Assembly (NCBI GenBank): GCA_034440615.1
Contig: JAOTOM010004631.1
Span: 262,501-326,500, forward strand
Source of the DNA: Ashinkailepas kermadecensis
Lineage: Eukaryota; Arthropoda; Thecostraca; Neolepadidae
Reading direction: 5' to 3'
DNA length: 64,000 bases
Shown here piece by piece: positions 33,675-45,439 of this stretch (the stretch's first letter is position 1; the number at the start of each line of letters is the position of its first letter). Made by a program: the position numbers and the translations under genes. The notes beneath the pieces were generated by a model. The model had not been told where the DNA came from, did no database searches, and worked only from the letters and a program-made list of their open reading frames with translations.

Positions 33675-34679
33675 ACCCAGCGAGAGCGCGGCAGTGATGC
33701 ATGGCGTCGCAGCAGCAGGCACGGCAGCGCTCTTCCACGGTGTTCCAATCGCGCCTCCTATCCATTATCCAGCGTGCGAAGCGGCCCGAGAAAAAAAAAA
33801 CATTGCGCCGCAGACTGCACTGCTGCTTAGCACACAAAGGCACTGGCCAGTTGTACAGGCAAGAGACAGCCCGGCCGCGACAGACGTGCGACAAGACTGG
33901 TAGTCGCTGCACGGCAGGCGACCTCCGTGTCCGTGACTTGTTCACACCGTCAGTTACGGGCACAGTTTCGCGATGCCGTGCACGCGTCCCTCGGAACGGA
34001 CCGAGTGAAGGGAAACGCTGTTGACGCTCAGCCCGACGCGGCGGGGGGGTGAACCGCGTCCTCTCAGCCCGACGCGGTGGGGGGAGGGACAGAGGCAGGG
34101 ACAGCGCGTCCCCTCAAGGCTCCCCGTCGCTTTGGACGGGCGCGGCACGTGCCACCAGTGGGCTCCGCTCTCCTCTAATGGCGCGTCCCCTTGGCTGACT
34201 TGACCGGGCGGCGGTGGCGAGGAGCCGACAGGAAGCACGGAAATAGCGAGGAGCAGTCTCACAGCGACTGGAGAGCGCCGGGTAGCACGCAACGCAAGTG
34301 TTATGAAATGCTGCTGACCGTCTGTCACAGAGATTGGACCCGCGATGCTTTTCCAAAACTGCGAAGACAAATTGACGCCCATACCAAGGTGTACTACCTG
34401 GGCGTCGCAGGAATGGCACTGTCAATGCATCTCGTATATAGACGACATTCTGAGTATGATTAAACCTTGTTATGCAGCGAGATAACATGCACTCAAATAA
34501 CGAGGGAACTGTGTGTATGGAACAGATAGAGCAGAAAGAGAGTAAGGAAGCATGACGATGCAGGAGGAGCCCAGGAAGAGCTGGGAGTGACCCGAAGAGA
34601 ACACGAAAGAGAAGCAGAGAAGAGAGTGGCAAGAGTGACCGGACACTGCAGACACATTATAGAGCAGATGGGAGTGGAA
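33675..34679. other. Mostly unique interval
   Basis: Includes a run of ten A at 33791-33800 and a two-copy CTCAGCCCGACGCGG repeat at 34026-34090. The 90-codon frame 34191-34463 is listed separately. No gene is recognised. Confidence 0.5.
34191..34463 (+). other. Unassigned 90-codon open frame
   Basis: The predicted C-terminus has a hydrophobic stretch YYLGVAGMALSMHLVY followed by basic RRHSEYD, preceded by charged sequence with two cysteines. This could be a single membrane segment or a terminal exon. No family can be assigned and no splice signal clearly defines an exon. Most likely it is a chance frame. Confidence 0.12.
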
Positions 34680-34920
34680 AGAGAAGACAGAGACAGAGGC
34701 AGAGACAAAGGCAGAGCGACAGAGAGACAGAGATACAGAAATACAGAGAGACAGAGAGACAGAGAGACAGAGAGACAGAGAGACAGAAATACAGAGAGAC
34801 AGAGATACAGAGACACAGATAGACAGAGAGACAGAGAGACAGAGAGACAGAGAGACAGAGATACAGAGATACAGAGAGACAGAGATACAGATAGACAGAT
34901 AGACAGATAGACAGAAAGAA
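34680..34920. repeat. GACA/GATA-type purine-rich repeat
   Basis: Mostly AGAGAC and AGAGATAC units in variable order, ending in AGACAGATAGACAG. Confidence 0.95.
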
Positions 34921-34930
34921 AGAGAGGGAG

Positions 34931-35220
34931 AGGGAGAAATTGGTTAGTTAGTTAGTTAGTTATTTAGTTAGCTATTTGGGTTTTAAGGCGCTTCGACTAC
35001 TGAGGTGATTTTGCGCCCATAACTCAAGGTGTAATCAAAGTCAGAGTAGTATCAATCTTCGGATCTTGTGTAGCCTTCTACCTGGCCGTTTGAGCTACAG
35101 AGTTTGCGGAGCTACGAACTGTTCGCGGTGCTGCACAAGGTTTGTCGCCACCGCATAATAAATAACCGTGAGTAGCATAGAGAGAGAACAGCTCGGCATG
35201 GAGCCTACATAGGGAGAGAG

Positions 35221-35224
<4 letters not shown>
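34931..35224 (-). mobile_element. Retroposon-like segment, duplicate copy A
   Basis: The plus strand begins with (TTAG)n, so on the minus strand the segment ends in an (AACT)-type tail preceded by GCGCCTTAAAACCCAAATAG. Such short-repeat tails are typical of SINE/LINE 3' ends. A box-A-like TAGCTCAAACGG lies near 35087-35098 on the minus strand; a convincing box B is not visible. The same segment recurs at 35312-35607. Class is uncertain and no target-site duplication was found. Confidence 0.5.
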
Positions 35225-35257
<33 letters not shown>

Positions 35258-35311
35258 AGAGAGAGAGAAGAGAAGAGAAAAAAAAATAATAACAGATAAG
35301 GAGAAGGGAGG
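35225..35311. repeat. GA-rich spacer between duplicates
   Basis: A GAGA tract with an A-rich break (AAAAAAAATAATAAC) separates copies A and B. Confidence 0.9.
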
Positions 35312-35607
35312 GAGAAATTGGTTAGTTAGTTAGTTAGTTATTTAGTTAGCTATTTGGGTTTAAGGCGCTTGACTACTGAGGTGATTTTGGCCATAACTCA
35401 AGGTGTAATAAAGTCAGAGTAGTATCAATCTTCGGATCTTGTGTAGCCTTCTACCTGGCCGTCTTGAGCTACAGAGTTTGCGGAGCTACGAACTGTTCGC
35501 GGTGCATGCCATCTTAAGCACAAAGGTTTGTCGCCACCGCATAATAAATAACCGTGAGTAGCATAGAGAGAGAACAGCTCGGCATGGAGCCTACATAGGA
35601 GAGAGGA
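35312..35607 (-). mobile_element. Retroposon-like segment, duplicate copy B
   Basis: Nearly the same as copy A, offset by about 380 bp. Most differences are one- or two-base indels (GGGTTTTAAGG/GGGTTTAAGG, TTGCGCCC/TTGGCC, AATCAAAG/AATAAAG), plus one segment difference near 35504-35522. Tandem duplication of the segment with its GA spacer is the simplest explanation. Confidence 0.55.
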
Positions 35608-35609
35608 GA

Positions 35610-37460
<1,851 letters not shown>

Positions 37461-37978
37461 CCGGGGATGACGTCCTCAGCACACGATCACAGCACATTCC
37501 CGGGGATGACGGCCTCAGCACACAAGCACAGCACACTCCGGGGGATGACGGCCTCAGCACACGATCACAGCACACTCCCGGGGATGACGGCCTCAGCATA
37601 CGATCACAGCACACTCCCGGGGATAACGGCTTCAGCACACGATCACAGCACACTCCCGGGGATGACGGCCTCAGCACACGATCACAGCACACTCCCGGGG
37701 ATGACGGCCTCAGCACACGATCACAGCACATTCCCGGGGATGACGGCCTCAGCACACAAGCACAGCACACTCCGGGGGATGACGGCCTCAGCACACGATC
37801 ACAGCACACTCCCGGGGATGACGGCCTCAGCATACGATCACAGCACACTCCCGGGGATAACGGCTTCAGCACACGATCACAGCACACTCCCGGGGATGAC
37901 GGCCTCAGCACACGATCACAGCACACTCCCGGGGATGACGGCCTCAGCACACGATCACAGCACACTCCCGGGGCTGAC
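37461..37978. repeat. 39-bp minisatellite, 13 copies, 234-bp higher-order unit
   Basis: CCCGGGGATGACGGCCTCAG is followed by CACACGATCACAGCACACT. A block of six monomers is repeated with the same variants in order: ATTCCC, then CACAAGCACAG with CCGGGGG, then CATACGATC, then GATAACGGCTTC. Markers lie at about 37496 and 37730. Both plus frames through it are open because 39 is a multiple of 3. Confidence 0.97.
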
Positions 37979-38282
37979 GACCACGAGCCTGACTACCCAG
38001 AGGGTGTGTCCGATCACTCAACTCAAACGTCAGCACTTCCGACCTCGCCTGCACCACACTCGGAACATTGCAACGGTCGACAACGGTGCTGGGAAGGAAG
38101 AGCCCGCGGCCCGGTGTTCCAACGACCGGTGCGGCGTAATATAATTACACACCGCCCGACCGCACCCCGGTCGAGGTCGGAGCTCCCTCCTGCAACGCAC
38201 ACGTGTGCTTTGTGTCGGCACAGGAGGCCGGGTACGGGCGTCCTTTGTCGGGGGAACTGATCGCCGCCGGCCGAGACCGCGT

Positions 38283-38508
38283 GAAGATGTGCGGCTCTGA
38301 CTCAACAGGGGTGGATGTGTGCGATCGAGGGGTGTACTGAGAACGGGCTGTGGCGAGCGGACATGGTGACAGGCGCTTCTCACACAGACAGTACGTGAGT
38401 GAAGCTGTGCGGCTCTGACTCAACAGGGGTGGATGTGAGCAGTCTAGGGGTGTGGTGAGAACGGGATGTGACGTGTAAGCATGGGAAGAGGCGCTTTTCA
38501 CACAGATA
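38283..38508. repeat. 118-bp tandem duplication
   Basis: GTGCGGCTCTGACTCAACAG occurs at about 38289 and 38407, followed by matching GGGTGGATGTG, GAGAACGGG and GGCGCTT(C/T)TCACACAGA blocks. The copies are moderately diverged. Confidence 0.92.
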
Positions 38509-39267
38509 GCGCCTAATTAAGAAACATGTGGAGCAAAATTGTAGAGAGAAAGAGCAGCCTATGCCACAGCAAGGTAACAAATGGGAACGCATTGCGTTTG
38601 TCAGAGTCGCTCAGCGTGATAACTGAATTCTGGGGTTCCACACATAGAAAGCAATTATGACACTAAAAGATATGCTTTCGAATAGACCTTATCTATATAT
38701 ATATATATATATATATACATATATATAGAAGTATAATAGACTAATATACTTCGAATATTTCGAAGTATATGCTTCTCCTGTTCGTGTTGTTTAAGCACTT
38801 TGTAATCACGGCATGCTCCAGAAGCACAGTCGTGAAGATACTCTGGTTGGATATTTGATACGGTGAAGACATTATCGGCTTACGGGTGCTCAAGGAAGCA
38901 TTACAAGTGCTTAAACACTCAACCCACTAGTTATATCTGATGCACTATCAACAACACATAGGTCATGAACAGTAGTGCGGAAAACATGACCAAAAAAATC
39001 GAACGCACGAGAGTGAATTGTGATGATGCCGCTGTGATGATGCCGAAGAAAGTGAAACAGACGGTGGCAGAGGAGAAGCGCAGAGGAGATGGCAGAGAGT
39101 GAGGCCGGACACGGCGGCGGACGAGACGGTGGGAGTTCCCACGGGCGCCAGCGGCTGCCCGGCCATTACGCCGCCTCAGTTCCTCCATTACGGTTGGCGG
39201 TCACCATTAGGCGGCCCGCGGGCAACCATGAGTGTTCAGACGTGAGGACGGCCACACCATCCATCCA
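38509..39267. other. Unique AT-rich interval
   Basis: Holds an AT microsatellite at about 38691-38727 and the hairpin at 38744-38770. No gene recognised. Confidence 0.55.
38744..38770. repeat. Perfect 12-bp hairpin
   Basis: ATATACTTCGAA and TTCGAAGTATAT form a perfect 12-bp inverted repeat with a TAT loop, 17 bp after an AT tract. It could be a MITE remnant or a cruciform site; neither is demonstrated. Confidence 0.9.
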
Positions 39268-39648
39268 CATGAGCCACACCAGTATATAGCCAGCTGAGCC
39301 GCACTTGTCTATAGCCAGCTGAGCCGCACCAGTCTATAGCCAGCTGAGCCGCACCAGTTTATAGCCAGCTGAGCCACACCAGTCTATAGCCAGCTGAGCC
39401 ACACCAGTCTATAGCCAGCTGAGCCGCACCAGTCTATAGCCAGCTGAGCCACACCAGTCTATAGCCAGCTGAGCCACACCAGTCTATAGCCAGCTGAGCC
39501 ACACCAGTCTATAGCCAGCTGAGCCACACCAGTCTATAGCCAGCTGAGCCACACCAGTCTATAGCCAGCTGAGCCACACCAGTCTATAGCCAGCTGAGCC
39601 GCACTTGTCTATAGCCAGCTGAGCCTAGGGTGTCCAGTCTATAGCCAG
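39268..39648. repeat. 25-bp minisatellite, about 15 copies
   Basis: CCAGTCTATAGCCAGCTGAG recurs with CCGCA/CCACA variants. Its right end is the TIR element, and the penultimate unit is altered to contain TAGGGTGTC. Confidence 0.96.
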
Positions 39649-39667
39649 CTAAAGCTCGGTTCACACT
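39649..39667 (+). repeat. Left terminal inverted repeat
   Basis: CTAAAGCTCGGTTCACACT, abutting the last 25-bp array unit. Confidence 0.85.
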
Positions 39668-39822
39668 ATGGACTTTTGACGCTTTCCGGGCGTTTATTCA
39701 TGGTTTTTAGGCCGTTTCGTTAAACAAACGGCAATCGAACGTATTTCAGACGGCCGTCAAAACTGCGTTTTACGAACGTTTAACGCGATCGGAGTGTCGC
39801 ACAGTGTGCACCGGAGTATGTC

Positions 39823-39836
39823 ACGACCGCGTAATG
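39823..39836. repeat. Target-site duplication, left, SINE copy 2
   Basis: ACGACCGCGTAATG, identical to 39990-40003. Confidence 0.93.
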
Positions 39837-39989
39837 GGGGACGAGTGGTCTAGGGGCAAGATGTTCGTCTCACAATCGAAAGATTGTGGGTTCGAGTCTC
39901 ACCTGCCGCTACTCTTCGCCCGCGACCAATCGGCGTGAGAGATTCGCGACGCTATATGACTCAACAGTCGACGTGTCGTAAAACCAATA
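39837..39989 (+). mobile_element. tRNA-derived SINE, copy 2 (153 bp)
   Basis: Starts GGGGACGAGTGGTCTAGGGG with box-A-like TGGTCTAGGGG, and has box-B-like GGTTCGAGTCT downstream. It is about 94% identical to the minus-strand copy at 11030-11187 and ends AAAACCAATA. The anticodon-loop position reads CAC with a four-pair stem (TTCG/CGAA), but the acceptor halves do not pair well. CACAATC-GAAA-GATTGTG forms a perfect 7-bp hairpin across what would be the anticodon loop and variable region. Perfect 14-bp direct repeats bracket it, and it lies inside the TIR element, so it arrived later. Confidence 0.92.
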
Positions 39990-40003
39990 ACGACCGCGTA
40001 ATG
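39990..40003. repeat. Target-site duplication, right, SINE copy 2
   Basis: Second ACGACCGCGTAATG; element sequence with CGTTTAT resumes after it. Confidence 0.93.
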
Positions 40004-40751
40004 AACGTTTATCTGGCGTCCAAAAGATAGATTTAGTTTATCTTTTCAACGCCGATTGGCGTTTAACGTTCTGCTGGTGTGATTGAGTGGTCGCGAGATA
40101 TTCGAAGTTTTGTTGGTTGTCTATAACCAGGGTGGAAGCATTTGCTTTTGGCTAGAATATTGCATTTCTTAGCACACCTCTTTTGGTCACGTGGTAGAGA
40201 GGTAGCCCTGGAAAATAGTCACAGGCGGAATTGTATGCAATGTTGTGTTGTGTTTGTGTTTGTGTTTTATTGGCACTGAAAAAGCATGCTTGTTCACCTA
40301 AGATGCAAAGGTGGGAAATAACATTTTGGGGCTGTGCATGCAGCCTTGACACAATCTTGCAAGTATCTCTGAAGAACATAGCCATGTAGGAAATCATGGG
40401 AAAGCCTTGTAGGAAACCATAGGGAATCTTCATCTTTCATGGTTTTCTGACAGGAAAATCAGTTGTCGATAATTTAAAAGCAAAAATGTCAGTATATAAC
40501 GCGCGATATATCTCAGCTTGCATTGGTACAAGTATTCAGGATTTCCACACAACTTGAATCGGCGGCAGTCGCGTCAGAATGATCTCATTGGCGTCATAAT
40601 TCATTCGCAGGGAAGCGTAAAATGAACGTTTTCATTTGAGGAAACTGCGTGTGTTATTCCCGGTGTATTTCCGCTCGTTTTACGACGTCTATCTTCTGTT
40701 TGACCTTCGATATCCGTTCGTTTTACGAATGATTCACGCTCCGAATTACCA

Positions 40752-40770
40752 AGTGTGAACCGAGCTTTAG
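40752..40770 (-). repeat. Right terminal inverted repeat
   Basis: AGTGTGAACCGAGCTTTAG, the exact reverse complement of 39649-39667. Confidence 0.85.
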
Positions 40771-41404
40771 GGTGTCGCGTTTTGTGAAACGTATGTGTTG
40801 GCGTACTGTAGCCACCACAGGAGGAAATATGGATCTCATGGCTTTCATGAGACGGCGCGGCATGACAGAATCAATCTGGCCATATTTACCGCCTGATTCT
40901 GGTGCGGCGCGGGTGGCCCCGGCGGTGGTCGCCGCGATTGGGCAGCATTTCGAAGGCGAGTCGCCCACGCCGCCTGGGTTGGGCCACTCCCGCCCACTGG
41001 GCTACTCCTCGTCTGCGATCACTCGGCAGCTGGGGATATCAGCCAGCACAAAGCACGTGATGAGACTGAGAGTTGTGTCTGAAGGAAGCAGCGACGTTGA
41101 AGTCGCGACTGAAATCGTAATATTCTACTGAACATGAAAATGCATCTTGCGAAGATTGGACATCTCATCCAATTTGAACCATCCAAAAGCGGACGTCGGG
41201 GTCATTCAGTGTGCATGTGGCTGCTGAGGTTGTCAGTGTCCGCAGCGTATTGTGACCTACTCCGCTGAGTGGCTATCGGGTCAGAATCGCAGCAGCTGTG
41301 GCTAGTTTTGAGCCCAACTACGTATTAATAAAACATTTTCATTCCGATATTGTCGATATTATAGGCTAAGAGCTCTTCCGTCCAGCAACCCGACCCCATA
41401 GATC
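40771..41404. other. Unique interval with one unassigned 119-codon frame
   Basis: The plus frame 40772-41131 begins at a GTG just outside the TIR; its first ATG is seven codons in. It encodes a product with MDLMAFMRRRGMTE and a C-terminal EVATEIVIFY. I recognise no domain. Short length and lack of splice context make it a weak exon candidate. Confidence 0.15.
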
Positions 41405-42385
<981 letters not shown>

Positions 42386-42469
42386 CGGAAGCCGTCGGTG
42401 GCTGGGGGCGGCGGCATCTTTATGTTTCGGGAAGACGTAAGTTACGAGCCAGCCGGACGCTATTACGCC

Positions 42470-42705
42470 TGGCCGAGGTGTGGGCCGCCTATTAACCAGG
42501 CAGGTACTCCCGGGAGCCGGGGTGTGGGCCGCCTATTAACCAGGCAGGTACTCCCGGGAGCCGGGGTGTGGGCCGCCTATTAACCAGGCTGGCACTCCCG
42601 GGAGCCGGGGTGTGGGCCGCCTATTAACCAGGCAGGTACTCCCGGGAGCCGGGGTGTGGGCCTCCTATTAGCCAGGCAGGTACTCCCGGGAGCCGGACGG
42701 CGCCC
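42470..42705. repeat. 44-bp minisatellite, five copies
   Basis: GGTGTGGGCCGCCTATTAAC recurs every 44 bp. Each unit contains the palindrome CTCCCGGGAG. Confidence 0.96.
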
Positions 42706-43501
42706 GTATTGCCATCGGATTACATCTTACTGATTTCGGCGTTGCATTTGACTCAGAGCAAGACGCCTATTTGTCCAATGAGCAGAATGCTACCTCAGCC
42801 TGAGGGTCGTGAAGCACCCAACTCTGCGGCTGTTCGACAAGTGTGAAATTGGAAAACTTTGTGGTGGTCATCGCTCGGTTCTGGAAGGTGAAAGGTCCCA
42901 GGCCCGGCCATGCTTTCCGACGGCCTAAAAGCTACAGTCCGTTCAAGAATTGGTGACGGTGTTCGGCTGAAAGTCACGTGGTTCAAGTGCTCTGAAGCAG
43001 AGCGTGCGTCACGGATGTACACGCCAAATCTGAGACACATACGGCGCGGTGACGTGGCTAGAGGTGCTGGGCCATGGCTCAGGGTTCCTCCGCTAAAATA
43101 CCTGCTCGTCGTCGTCCTATGCGCGGTCGAGATAAGCCGCCGTCACCATTGGACAGGGTCCTCGCACAATGGAACTACAAAGTATGTTGATCCGACCGCG
43201 CCACTGAGCTCATGCAAAGCACGCTGAGCGTTTGCATTGTGCATATTTCAAGTGGCGCCTTAAAATAAATATAAGCCTTCGTTTATGAGCACCCCATTCT
43301 GCAAAGCTCGTTCCTCATGAATGGACGCTACCTCATCCTGTCGAAACGCAGCTGGAGTCGACTTTCAGCCGCGATGAGCAGCGGATAAGGTAGTCGACTC
43401 TGATGCTGGCGTCGGTGCCGGACGATGCACACCTGTCGCCTTATCTGGCCCACCACGTGACCAGCCGCCCGCCCACCAGGTCCACTTCCGGCCGCGCCAT
43501 C
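42706..43501. other. Unique interval, no gene recognised
   Basis: The longest frame (42910-43227, 105 codons) has no recognised domain. Confidence 0.55.
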
Positions 43502-43672
43502 GACCGCCGCAGCCACGGTCTTACCGCCGCAGCCACGGCCTCACCGCCGTAGCCACGGCCTCACCGCCGTAGCTACGGCTTAACCGCCGCAGCCGCGACC
43601 TCACCACAGTAGCTACGGCCTCACCGCCACAGCCACGGCTTAACCGCCGTAGCCATGGCCTCACCGCCGCGG
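43502..43672. repeat. 20-bp minisatellite, about eight copies
   Basis: ACCGCCGTAGCCACGGCCTC, with GTAGCTACGG and TTAACC variants. The AGCCACGGC core is partly self-complementary. Confidence 0.93.
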
Positions 43673-44002
43673 CGGCTGGGCCGACTTTGGACGCCCACGC
43701 CCCCGCTCGTGGTGCATGTTCACACCCGTCCCGTCGGCTGAGTGTTGGCGGTCGGGCAGCACGACGACCCAGGCCCAGTAGTGTAATGTCGCTCGTGTCG
43801 CGTGAACACCAGGCATTAAGCATACGCACAGCGCATGCCATTTTGACTGACTCGAACTGACGTTGGACATTGGCTGATGCGCTCTCAGCGGCATTTCAAA
43901 CAACCAGCACGCAGACCTTCTACATTTCATATTCGTCACGGTATCCAGCCATTACGCGTCATCGCATTTGACATTTTGACTCGAGGAAGTTCACTTACGC
44001 GT
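43673..44002. other. Short unique interval
   Basis: No gene, RNA or repeat structure was seen. Confidence 0.6.
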
Positions 44003-45222
44003 GCGGCTGGCGGGCATACTTGACCAGCTGTTGTGGTGTGGCAGTGACACGTGCGGCTGGCGGGCATACTTGACCAGCTGCTGTGGTGTGGCAGTGACAC
44101 GTGCGGCTGGCGGGCATACTTGACCAGCTGTTGTGGTGTGGCAGTGACACGTGCGGCTGGCGGGCATACTTGACCAGCTGTTGTGGTGTGGCAGTGACAC
44201 GTGCGGCTGGCGGGCATACTTGACCAGCTGCTGTGGTGTGGTAGTGACACGTGCGGCTGGCGGGCATACTTGACCAGCTACTGTGGTGTGGTGTGACTGC
44301 TGGCGGGCATACTTACCAGCTGCTGTGGTGTGGTAGTGACACGTGCGGCTGGCGGGCATACTTGACCAGCTGCTGTGGTGTGGCAGTGACACGTGCGGCT
44401 GGCGGGTATACTTGGCCAGCTGCTGTGGCGTGGCAGTGACAAGTACGGCTGGCGGGTATACTTGGCCAGCTGCTGTGGCGTGGCAGTGACAAGTACGGCT
44501 GGCGGGCATACTTGACCAGCTGCTGTGGTGTGGTAGTGACACGTGCGGCTGGCGGGCATACTTGACCAGCTGCTGTGGCGTGGCAGTGACACGTGCGGCT
44601 GGCGGGCATACTTGGCCAGCTGCTGTGGCGTGGCAGTGACACGTGCGGCTGGCGGGCATACTTGACCAGCTGCTGTGGTGTGGTAGTGACACGTGCGGCT
44701 GGCGGGCATACTTGACCAGCTGTTGTGGTGTGGCAGTGACGCGTGCGGCTGGCGGGTATACCTGATACTTGGCCAGCTGCTGTGGCGTGGCAGTGACAAG
44801 TACGGCTGGCGGGTATCTTTGGCATGCAAGTACGGCTGGGGGTTTGACCAGCTGCTGTGGTGTGGCAGTGACGCGTGCGGGTGGCGGGTATACTTGGCCA
44901 GCTGCTGTGGCGTGGCAGTGACAAGTACGGCTGGCGGGTATACTTGGCCAGCTGCTGTGGCGTGGCAGTGACAAGTACGGCTGGCGGGTATACTTGGCCA
45001 GCTGCTGTGGCGTGGCAGTGACAAGTACGGCTGGCGGGCATACTTGATCAGCTGCTGTGGTGTGGCAGTGACACGTACGGCTGGCGGGTATACTTGGCCA
45101 GCTGCTGTGGCGTGGCAGTGACAAGTACGGCTGGCGGGTATACTTGGCCAGCTGCTGTGGCGTGGCAGTGACAAGTACGGCTGGCGGGTATACTTGGCCA
45201 GCTGCTGTGACGTGGCAGTGAC
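44003..45222. repeat. 50-bp minisatellite, about 24 copies
   Basis: CGGCTGGCGGGCATACTTGA is followed by CCAGCTGCTGTGGTGTGGCA. Two subtypes intermix: ACGTG..GCATACTTGACC..GTGTGG, and AAGTA..GTATACTTGGCC..GCGTGG. The second dominates the right half, consistent with local expansion. Minus-strand frames up to 472 codons are artefacts. Confidence 0.97.
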
Positions 45223-45439
45223 GCATGCGGGTGTCGTGGGTGTAGGCGCCACCGCTGGGCGCTCCCAGGTTTGACACACACATTGCAGCGGCCGCTGGCC
45301 TTCTACTGGGCTCAGGCGTCGTCTGTGCTGCCCCAGTGGCATGGCGCCAGGAACACAGCGGTGAGCAGGCAGGCACCTCGGCGCCCTCTGCTATGTACAG
45401 CTGCAGCACGTTCCAGTGAGCTAATGGTAGCTGCGGCTG

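Larger units (their letters stand above)
39649..40770. mobile_element. Non-autonomous DNA transposon-like element with 19-bp TIRs
   Basis: CTAAAGCTCGGTTCACACT at 39649-39667 is a perfect inverted copy of 40752-40770. The 1122-bp element is about 955 bp without the nested SINE and its duplicated target. Subterminal CGTTTTACGA motifs occur near both ends (about 39771, 40674 and 40712). No transposase frame is visible, so it would depend on a partner element. TA at both boundaries would fit a Tc1/mariner-type duplication, but TA also lies within the inverted repeat, so superfamily assignment is open. Confidence 0.75.

Noticed and set aside
34191..34463. Tetraspanin-like C-terminal exon
   Set aside because: One hydrophobic stretch after a charged Cys-containing region is suggestive only; the CCG motif and the other membrane segments are missing.
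35312..35607. Second independent insertion of the retroposon-like segment
   Set aside because: Shared flanking sequence on both sides, including the GA spacer, indicates tandem duplication rather than a new insertion.
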